Part shown: piece after piece, positions 55,086 to 64,000 of the stretch
Layout of the letters: every line of letters begins with the position of its first letter
How positions within the stretch are numbered: position 1 is the stretch's first letter
Assembly: GCA_947650285.1 (NCBI GenBank)
Contig: CANTFL010000482.1
Location: 145,787-209,786 of the forward strand
Direction of reading: 5' to 3'
DNA from: Hyaloperonospora brassicae
Lineage: Eukaryota; Oomycota; Peronosporomycetes; Peronosporales; Peronosporaceae
Length of the DNA stretch: 64,000 nt
The notes under the pieces: generated by a model
What the model saw: the letters and a program-made list of their open reading frames with translations, nothing else
Told to the model about the DNA's origin: nothing
The model's database searches: none
Made by a program: the position numbers and the translations under genes

Positions 55086-58000
55086 CTTTCGCGAAGTAGT
55101 TCCAGAATGGGCATATCGAGACTTGATTTTGAGCTAAGCAGTCGCAAGTCTTGTCTCTCTTTTTTTCTTTTCTTGAGATGACGTATTGGGAGCAAGTGCT
55201 AGATCGAATACACGACACAAATACTTAAGCTGATTCACAATCGATTGAATGCAAATTTGCATCAATTGACGTAGTTGTCATTAACCAACTGCCACTATAG
55301 ATATAAAACATCCGTTCTACTGGATGCATATCTTGATTGCTATCCTTTCGACAGTGCCGATGATCTGCACCTTCGACCGCAACACAGCTCGATCGCGACT
55401 CATGACGATCATCGATTTGGTGCAGAGTGACAACGAGGTAAGCATCATGTTTCTGTCCAGTGCGCTTCCCGACTACGTTACTATTACATATCTTTTTCGT
55501 TCCAATTGACTCTTCTTGTCAGACACTTTTCCTCGTTCGAAAGTGTCGGCATAGCCGCCGCAGTTGATGTTCAATGCACCGTATATATCTACTTTTCGAT
55601 ATACACATATCGAGCACCAGACTCTACCATCAGTGGAAATAAGCAGGTGCATATCAGCTGATTTTGTGTTTGCAGTGCATGAAAGGTGCTTCAATCCCGG
55701 TAAGATCGACTTGTGGTCTACGCTGATATATTTCCCTGCGAGGCGCATAGTCGTTAACGTGATCTGAATGTTCGCCTATGTAGAGCTGTCTAGACATACA
55801 CGGCTCCCGACAATTTTCTAGCAGCTTCAGTGTTCGAGCACGCAGTGTATTCGATCCTCCCTGATTTTTGTATCCTAGTCTCATCCGTGCTCGATTGACC
55901 AAAGGCGAATGTATGGTCACTGAATCGCTCCTTTTGTCCCCCTCGAAAGGTCCGAAGCCACTTTCGTGTTAAGATCATTGACGCAATGTCCCCCGATAAT
56001 ACTAGCGTGCTTGTCTTTATACAGAACGCTACATTGACCAGGACATCTGCCATATAATCGAAATGACGTGGGTGGCATGCCCATTGCACTATCTTCATTT
56101 AGTCAGCAGTGTTGCGGCATTGTTCAAAATCATCACCCAAGTGTGATAATCTTCAGGTCAACATAGTCGGGTCATGGCTTACAGACGCGTTTGCTATCCT
56201 CATCATCATGCAGCAACACTCGTCAATAAGTGCATTAGCAGGTGCACGTGATGTGCGCCCGTATTTGTACGTACATTCATACTAGCCCGTCCTGACTCAC
56301 CCGGTTCAAGGCTACCTCTGGCGCCATCGCCGAAGACATAAAGACTGTAGTTGTTCGGACTAAACATAGCTACGTGATAGGCTTGCCCCAAGTGAACCTG
56401 CCAGTGTCATGAGTCCTAATGGCGGTTCAGTAAAGTGCCCGCGGTTGCGAGTAGGCATACATTTGCTGTGGACGGCACCGATCCGTTGCTGAAGTTGTCC
56501 TTCTAGTGATCGTGCTGCCCGACATTTGTCATTTTCTAAGCAGGAAGGATCGACATCCGCGAGTGGCGTACCTGGTAGTGATACCCAAGCTTATGCATCC
56601 ACGACCTAAAACAACGGCATACTGACGAGTTGCGTCGACGAAAGGAGCTAATACATCTGGATGTGTCTCTTCTAGGGCCGCTTACACTGAGATCGATTTT
56701 GGATTACGTCTTCCTTGCTATTGCAACCACTTGTTCTGGAAGCCTTTCTGGGCTCAACAGCTTCCGTTCATCACAATTTATTTTCGCACGAAAGAGTGTA
56801 CGTTCGACTTTTTAGGGGATCATAGGTCACCAAGCTCACCATGCGCTTGCGTAGTGCACTTTAGCTAGTCTCCTCGGCTCTTCATTCTGTGACACTTTCA
56901 TGCATCTTGTACTCAAGCTGTATTTCTACTACTCCAAAAGACACTAATGGCGGCTTACTGAGGCTCAGCAGCTCGTCTCGGTAAGGCTCTTCCGTTCGAT
57001 GAATCGAATGTGCCTCACCTCGAGCTAAACGTCCATAATCGCTCTTGAGCAAGTCTCTCGAATTACACATTCCGATATGAACGATGGGTTTTATCCAGTA
57101 CACGAACATATCCTCCAATGACGAAGGCATCGACACAGTCTAACTCAAAGAAAGACTTACGCTCTATGAGCCACTTCGTTCGGTCGAACGATAAAAAGAT
57201 TTAGAGGCTCCTACGAACTAAGGCAATAACTCACACATTCAACAAGCTCGAATGGTCGTGTGGGTGTAAAAGTTAAAGAGTCTTCTATCGTACAAAGCAA
57301 CCAATCCAAATAATTAACAGCGCAGTGTTCAAGAGTACGCATTCTCAAGACGCCTGACTCCTATGGCTCAAAATGCGACCTGATGTTTAGGAAGTTGTTG
57401 AACCGGTAATGAAATCCAATTTGAGAACCTAAATGTAAGGTTTGCTCGCCCCGTCGGAGTAAAACCTGATAGTCGTATTTGTGGGTGGCTGCTGATAGGT
57501 ATTAGATCCCAATGAATGTACTCCGTACAGCATTTATTTATGTGTCCAGTACACCACAGGGTACACGTACTCAAACGTACCACATTCACAGTGGATGTAC
57601 TGCCCATCACGTTTTGCCAAAGCTATTGCAAAGCACAATTATTGGCAGCATCTAAAACGTTCACATCCGTTATAAACGCTTTGGAACGTTACAATGCGAC
57701 CGATACTTATTTACGGCGTATTCGGCGGCCCTCCCAACAGGATCTTGCAATATACGTCCATGTACCCGAAACACTTTCGATAATGGCGGCGAATGGGAAT
57801 GAGATAGATGGATGCAAGGGATTTTGGGACCATATGCTCGCGGCCTATGAACGTGCAGACGCAATTTTTATGAGCATGGCATTTGATTTTCTCCCAAGAA
57901 CAACTCGGTAAAGGTCTGTTTGCAACACAACCTAGGGCAAATGATGTGATAGCCGGCCGCAGCGGTGTTCTCTTTCAAAAGCTCTTTTTGGTTCTTAGAA

Positions 58001-60711
58001 TCATATTGATTTTGTATGGCACTGTGGGCGCAGCAACTGCCCTCATAACCTGCAAGTGCCGTAGCCATTTGTTGGGGCGCGGCATGTTGGTTGGTTGTTG
58101 ACAGTCTGGTACATTGATTGGTGTTGGAAACGTGCAAATGACGTGCTTATTGTGTGCAGTGCGACGGGGGCGTTGGATAAGGCGTTTTGGTTGCGGAAAA
58201 GGCGAAAAGTATAATTTTGTCGTTTTCAAATCAGGCCGCCGAAGAAAAAGTTGCAGGTTATAGGTGGTGCGCACCGTAGTGACTGGATATCATGAACACG
58301 AAGAATGTATCTAGCAGCCCCGGTCTATTACAAGTCAATTCCGATCGCACTTGCACGCCAATTCACTCTCAGTGCACAGCCTGCGTCAATGTCGACTACG
58401 TCACAGACGACCCTACAAATTCTGCCCGGGGCCAGGCAAAGCATGGCCGGGATATGATGAGGCTCTGCTTAACTACTTGAAAATCAGATGTGTGTTCGTA
58501 TTTTAACGCTGGTCCGCATCACTCCCAAGGAGTTTGTGAAACGACCGAGTATGTCAGCATATATATCACGATATTTTATGTTACTAGTTGGCGTCGGTCA
58601 CCACTCATAATAGTCGTTTCAGATCTAAAGCAAGACGACGATAATGTACGAGGTGCGTTATAAAAACATTCGGGTCTTGCGAATGAAGAGGTTCGCCTGG
58701 TCCACGTCCAAAAGCGCCGTTGGCTCAGTAAACGTCGATGGTAGGTTCGTCAGGAAATGAGAAGACTGCATCATCCTCATAGACCGTTGTTGGTCCTAGG
58801 ACCCGGGTATAGGACCAGTTCCAGGTGTCATCCTTCTGTGTCCAGCCTACCGTAGCCAAGGTCTTGGAGAAATTCATGGACTCGAAGGAGTTGATTTAGC
58901 ACAAACGAGGTAACAAGGGCTATATTGCGAATGAATTGGCGGTAGCTATAGAACCAGCAATGAAGCACTTGCCTTCGAAAGTCACCCTGGTAAGATCGAT
59001 GCAAAAGCTCTCACAAAATGAATGAACAGCACAAGTGCACAAGAGACAACTGACGTCGCACGGCTTACAGTCTTCTGATCGAAACGTGGACGAATGTACA
59101 TACGTGCTTTATCTGCGGTGACAAGCTCTGCATAAGTACTGCTATGCACGCTATGGGTACCTTGTATAGCAATTCCATGAACACGTATGTACGTGTGTGC
59201 ATCGATTTGTTTGCTGGCAACTGACCGTACTTTGTGCACCTTTTGCGGTCGGATTATACAATCTGTAACTGAGCAGATACTTGATGTCTACCAACCGCTG
59301 AATCTCCATTTCAGAACATGTCAGCTCAAGCATCGAGTGTTGCATACTTTCTGTACCAAGTTAGGTCGTCGACTGTAACTTTTGAGTCGTTCCAACCACG
59401 CGCTTATCAATATTATCGACTACTAGTCACGACAAAGCTCCTTGCTGAGATCAAACGCTGGATCGATCTCAGCTCGTGATCGTTGATCGGTTGTGTTTCT
59501 GGCCCAAACCAGTCAATTCGTCATAGGATGCACGTGTATAACCGAACCCGCTTTGTCGAAGCGGTCTTGCTGGTTTGTAAGCCTTGATTGTTTCTCATCC
59601 TATTTTGTCCGTGCTATTCGTGAACCAGCGTCGCTTTCGATTCAGTAAGAAGGCGTACTTCCATCGGCAAACAGCGCTTCGGGATCGATATTCAGCTCTT
59701 GCAACAAACGCTATAGATCTGTGTCGTGAGCAAATTGACGTGGCAGAAGCTGATCTCAAGTTCGAATCACGGCAGTGTCTCAATTGTTGCATACACCGTA
59801 CCACGGACCCAGTTTGTAGATGGCACCAACCTGCATATTGATGTCATCGCTATTTGATCTTGTCCATCGGCGATGCTCTCTGAAGCTTTGAAGTATGCCC
59901 GTAGTAGACAAGAAATCATCGACGCGTTTCGGTACGTGAAACAAAAAAGTAACGAACTGTTCTCGCCAAGCAAACTCCGGACAAAGATGTAGATGACGTC
60001 TCCTCTTGCATCGAAGGCTGAAGTATACGCGCTGGCTATGCACTGCTGTCTTTTTTGTGTCGGTCGATTTGTCAAAGGACGGCACTCTCGACAAGGTAGA
60101 TATGATTCGTGAGGCGCTCGATCCGGGCGTGCAAATCTGCAGCGTAGCTGGTCCATATGTATTGCGGGCTACAAGCTAAGTCATGACGCGGCAAGTTGGA
60201 TAGCTCCGGGTAGTCACGTTTCGTCCCTTGATGTGTGGTTCTACTCGACTCGCTTCGACCCTTGTTACATAGGTGAACTCGGTACAGCAGACATGGAGAT
60301 ACATTCGAGATCGAACATGTAACAGCAGACAGTGTAGCAGAAAGTTGACATTCTCTTCAGACGCGTTTGCACTCAGACAGCTTACTCTGTGGTAAACGCC
60401 AAGTGTAGGGAGCATGCAACGGCGTCCCGGAACGTTTGCGAACACGTCTTCATCTGACATTCCCACATCCTCATTGCCAGTGCATTTGAGCTTCATGCAA
60501 TGACCAAAAACTCATCGGCCACTGCGGTATCATTGCCCCAGCGTCGTGCGCACAAAAGACTCGACACGTATCCAAAGTACGAGCAAAAGCACAACAAGTA
60601 GCACTGCGTTTGATCGACGATCGACGGCAACACAACAAAGTCGAGTCTTCGGACGGCAAAAGCATAAAATTTAATGTCCTTCGGACACGACTGGTGATGA
60701 TGATGGCGCGT
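55086..60711. other. Spacer between the two convergent SKN1-like genes
   Basis: No recognisable gene. Several frames of 80-130 codons occur without domains (for example 57516-57911 plus, 59584-59841 plus, 59767-60156 minus). Coding-like but broken plus-strand stretches lie at 58.86-59.0 kb and 59.6-60.3 kb and could be a dead gene. I see no LTR, inverted repeat or RNA gene. Confidence 0.4.
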
Positions 60712-62987
60712 CTAGACGAAGTTCTGACGATAGTTGTCCTTCGACACCGGGGCAATGTTGGTACTGCCTTCGCTGTTCGATCCAGTCTCGGAGATCGCCG
60801 CGGCCTTTCGCTGGGCATTCACTGCAGCCATCGCAACCTTCGACTGTTTCGCCGATTTCGTGACGGCCTTGTAGACAGATAGCGCAGACAGCAGACACGC
60901 CACGACTGCAAGTGCAATCGAGACCCCCATCGACGGTCCAAACGTTTGGCTCATCACCCCTTCTTCCGACGAGCTCGAGCCGGAAGTAGCAGTAGTACAG
61001 CGCGGGCCACCCCACGAGTGGTACATGCACTCGCAGCGCTGGTTCACACACTTGCCCGTCTTGAGCGACGTTTTGGCCAACGGCCCCCCGATCGAGCAAT
61101 CGTCGCTCGTCTTACAGAACGCCTTACCCGCGACTTCCACCACCTTGTTGTCATTGTCTTCGTACTCATCCATGTGTCCCTCGATCCACTCCTTCGTTGG
61201 ATGATCGGCGGGATCGCATGTCACGGCCATGTAGTTGTCGTCCTCCAAATCCGTGCCTCGGTCCTGGTACAGCCGAATGTAGTCAACCTTCATGTACAGT
61301 GGAAACGAGTCACAAATGGCGTTCGCCACAGGGTCCTTTCCATCGCCACGGCACGGTTTGCCTCGGTTCGGGGGCATCGAACCCCACTCCTTCGAGAGCG
61401 CCACGTTCATAATGATGTACAGCGGCTCCTCAATCATAACTTTCTTCGGATTGTTCTTCTTCGCACTCTGCGGCACGTTCTCGACCGCCTCAGCCGGGAT
61501 TTCAAACAACGGCGCGCCATGGAGCATCCAGCGGATGTAGCCATTCTTGCCCGTCACCCACTCGACTTGGTAGATAAGGTACCCCGTGTACGCGCCAAAA
61601 TGCAGCGGCCAATTCGACGACAGCGCGTCCATTTGGTAGTTGAACGAACTCATGGCGCCGGCCGGGGCCGTCGTGTTGGGGTCGCGCGGCTCGGGACACT
61701 TGCTATGGGTGTTGTCCGGGTCGCACAAGTACGAGCCCAAGTACGAGTTCATGAGCGAAAAGCACGTGCCGTTCGTGTTAATGTTCCAGTGGCCGGGTCC
61801 TTTGCCGTCAATGAGCCCCAGGTCGCCGTTCACGTCGCCCGACCCGGGGCACTTGTCCACGGTGCACGAGTTGATCGTGATCCCAGCTTCCAGCGACGCT
61901 TCGATCGTCTCAAAGTCCTGCTTCATCGCGTTGTTCGGGCGGCAAAAGTTGTTGGCCCCGTAGCGAAAGCCCTGGTACCACGACCTGTGGTCGCGCCGCG
62001 CGGCGTAGTACGCCGTCGGCACGTCAACGTGGTTGGCCCCGATCGTGTTGCACTCGTAGGTAAAGTGGCAATAGTCCGAGTCGCCCGTGGACTGGTCGAC
62101 GAAAAACAGCCGGTACTCGTCCGGCATGCCCGGGCCAATCTGCGCCGACGCCGACACGGTCGTGCCCGCGCCCTCGAGCACGTCGATCTCGGGGGCCCCG
62201 CGGCCCTGGTGCGGGTGCAGGCCAAAGCCCGGGTCGTCGTCGCACGCGCTGATGCGCTGGAACGACGAGTTGAACACGTCGTCGTCGCACTCGTTGTACG
62301 AGAACGGCCACATGCGGTTCGTCGAGGCCGAGAAGATGGCGCGCCCGAGGTTCCCGAGCATCCAGAGCCCGGGCCACGTCGGGTAAAAGTCCGTGTTCAT
62401 GACGCGGGCGCTGGGCCCGAGCTTCGCGTCGGGGTTGCCCGAGGCCGGGTCCGTGACGCCAGGGAGCTGGGCCCGGATTTCGAGCATCCCCCCTGGTAGC
62501 AAAACTTGTTCCACGATTGGACCATTGCCCCGCGGTAGTAGAAATAGACTTCTTCGAACGCCGGCGGGTGTTTGTACATATTGTACACGCGCACGGACGT
62601 CACTTCGTCGACCGCGCGGATGAAAAAGTAGCACGTGCCGTCGTCGTCGCACGCCGTGGACGTCATGTTGTGCGAGTAGACTTCGAGCGCGCCGTTGACG
62701 CCGTCGGGTTTTTCCAGCGACGTCCACATGTGGTCGTCGCCCGGGCGGAAACTCCGGTTCGCCACGTTGAACTCGTCGCTCATCACGAGGTCCCACGGCC
62801 GCCCGCGCGAGCTCAGGTACACGTAGCGGTCGCGCGGCGTGTCGGGGTCCACCCACACGCCAATGCCCGACTTGGTCGGGTGCGTCGTGACGTTTGCGCT
62901 GCGGACGCGCGACGTGGCCACGAGCGCCCAACAGGCGACGGCGCACGCGCGGCGGAGAGGCGGCGACGAGGGCCATAGTGGGGGCAT
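60712..62987 (-). CDS. SKN1/KRE6-like beta-glucan assembly protein, paralogue with one frameshift
   Basis: From the ATG at 62987-62985 the frame encodes a Pro/Arg-rich leader with a hydrophobic stretch (ACAVACWALVATS), then WDLVMSDEFN and DDHMWTSLEKPDGVNGALE. At 62488-62493 a run of six C (G on the coding strand) is one base short relative to the frame after YQGG. From there the second frame is open to the stop, giving about 758 residues in total if the base is counted. It contains the motif EIDVLE (62190-62173), an EGF-like Cys region (CVNQRCECMYHSWGGPRC), a membrane span (SIALAVVACLLSALSVY) and a tail ending DNYRQNFV. The paralogue at 52782 has the same layout. The shift in a homopolymer, with all else intact, fits a sequencing error, but a recent null allele is possible. 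GC, especially at third positions, is far higher than in the paralogue. Confidence 0.88.
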
Positions 62988-64000
62988 ATTGAATGGACAC
63001 ACAGAGAGGGGGAGAAGTGGACGTGTGACGTGTGGTGGTCGGTAGAGGGGGGAGAGGGGTCGAGGAACAGTGACAGTGGCAGTGACGCGATTGAGTGAGT
63101 GCGTGAGTGTGTGAGTGGGGAGTTTGCCAACTGACTGACTGCTCACGTGGGCAGCAGCGGTTGTGGGGTTTGTGGGGTTTGTCGATACGACGGTAGAGGC
63201 CGTTAGTAGTTGACGGGGGGGTCCCTATCCTGAGGGACGTTCCCGCAACCCTGACAAACAAGACAGGAGCGGGGGTAGGGGAGAGCTGCTGGCTGACGTG
63301 CTGAACGTTTTGGGCGAACCTCCGGACGACCTCGGGGGGGTCTTGCTGTTGATTGGTAGAAAGCCGAGTTCTGATCGACACCATGTGGTCGAGAGGCGAA
63401 TCTTTCGACAGGTCTTGTGCAGGATAGTGCTCCCGTCGAGCAACATAGGCAGAAACACTCGGCTATGCTCGGTCGATAATGCGGCTCCATCTGTCTTCTC
63501 CACGGCGACGTCGAGGGTTTGCAAGTCGAGTCAAGTGCAGTTCTGTTTCTTTTTCGTGGATTTGTGGGACTATTTTCGATTTGTAAGTAAGAGCGCAGCG
63601 CGGCTGGAGACCTGATGATTTGCTGGATTTTTTGTCCAGTTTACGAACAGACGACAGAGCTTTTTTCTGTCGTAGAATCAGGGGAGAGGGTACAGACGTC
63701 ACCCCCCCCCCCCCTTCCCCCCCCCCCTCCCTCCCCTCCCCCCACTCTTCTCCCACCGCGTACACAAATGGCAGTGCAGTAGTACGGATAAGTCGGCCAC
63801 GACACTATTTTTGGCCTGAAACTTTGGGCGGGTAGTGGGTGGATAGGGTGCGACGGTCTAATCTGTCACTCCACGTGTGTGTGTGTGGACAACTGCTGAT
63901 TGATTGACTGTGTGCGTTGATGTGCACAAGAATATGTGGACCACAGATAGAACACATAAGTCGTTGATCGAGCAAGCTACTATCCTATTTTCGCCCGATC
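62988..64000. promoter_or_regulatory. Upstream region of the second SKN1-like gene with pyrimidine and poly-C tracts
   Basis: Read on the minus strand, the 150 bp before the ATG are pyrimidine-rich (CTCTCCCCCCTC, CACTCACACACTCACGCACTC). At 63701-63750 the plus strand has long C runs (CACCCCCCCCCCCCC, then TTCCCCCCCCCCTCCCTC), so the coding strand is G-rich. No gene is supported in this stretch. Confidence 0.45.

Noticed and set aside
55324..55720. Possible small spliced gene with GAG|GTAAGC donor at 55438 and TTTGCAG acceptor near 55675
   Set aside because: The implied intron of about 240 bp is long for an oomycete, the second exon ends within a few codons, and there is no recognisable protein.
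60946..62499. 517-codon open frame on the plus strand
   Set aside because: It is antisense to the GC-rich SKN1-like gene. It is Arg/Val/Ala-rich with no domain, and its length is explained by the scarcity of stops opposite GC-rich codons.
62988..63384. N-terminal extension of the 890-codon and 249-codon minus-strand frames beyond the ATG at 62987
   Set aside because: The extra sequence is low-complexity Thr/His/Ser/Pro from a pyrimidine-rich leader, and the paralogue has no such extension.
1..64000. CRISPR arrays, bacterial operons, ribosome-binding sites, rRNA genes
   Set aside because: The window is eukaryotic. No regularly spaced repeats, Shine-Dalgarno-led gene runs or rRNA-like sequences were seen, and no intact tRNA could be folded by eye.

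Overview
The window looks like oomycete nuclear DNA, most likely from a Phytophthora or downy-mildew type genome (Peronosporales). This is inferred from the gene content: a necrosis-and-ethylene-inducing-like (NLP) secreted protein, two large intronless SKN1/KRE6-type beta-glucan assembly proteins with a GH16-like EIDxxE motif, and oomycete-style Ty3/gypsy, Ty1/copia and pogo/Tigger elements. Only three or four cellular genes look real. The rest is a transposon graveyard at different stages of decay.

Layout. 1-7174: AT-rich, with decayed DNA-transposon fragments (a MULE-like piece near 3.6 kb and a Tigger/pogo-like piece at 5.83-6.22 kb). 7175-19424: a Ty1/copia element with 220-bp LTRs and a perfect 5-bp target duplication (ATATC). 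A complete Ty3/gypsy chromodomain element (10022-17657) sits inside it, inserted in the copia reverse transcriptase with its own perfect 5-bp duplication (AAAGT). The gypsy element carries a long antisense ORF between its chromodomain and 3' LTR. 20044-20841 (minus): an intact NLP gene with a degenerate core heptapeptide. 24350-46200: strongly decayed gypsy copies and LTRs, with a plus-strand copy on the left (about 25.1-30 kb) and a minus-strand copy on the right (about 41.7-46.2 kb). These two share a 2,038-bp almost identical inverted tract. Between them lie another integrase remnant, an isolated LTR, and a chimera of alpha-tubulin and Myb-like gene fragments (36.0-37.35 kb, minus). 47299-50752: 225-bp inverted repeats enclosing a dead Tigger-like transposon and broken minus-strand coding pieces. 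52782-55085 (plus) and 60712-62987 (minus): two convergent SKN1/KRE6-like paralogues separated by 5.6 kb without a recognisable gene. The second is much more GC-rich and carries a single-base frameshift.

How the parts relate. The NLP is a secreted host-interaction protein isolated in repeats, as is typical of the gene-sparse compartment of oomycete genomes. The SKN1/KRE6-like pair probably serves wall beta-glucan assembly at secretory membranes. The most unusual structural result is an age inversion. The outer copia LTRs differ at about 3% of sites, while the LTRs of the gypsy element nested inside it differ at about 13%. Together with the broken copia coding region, this suggests that the 12.25-kb composite may have moved as one unit, mobilised in trans.
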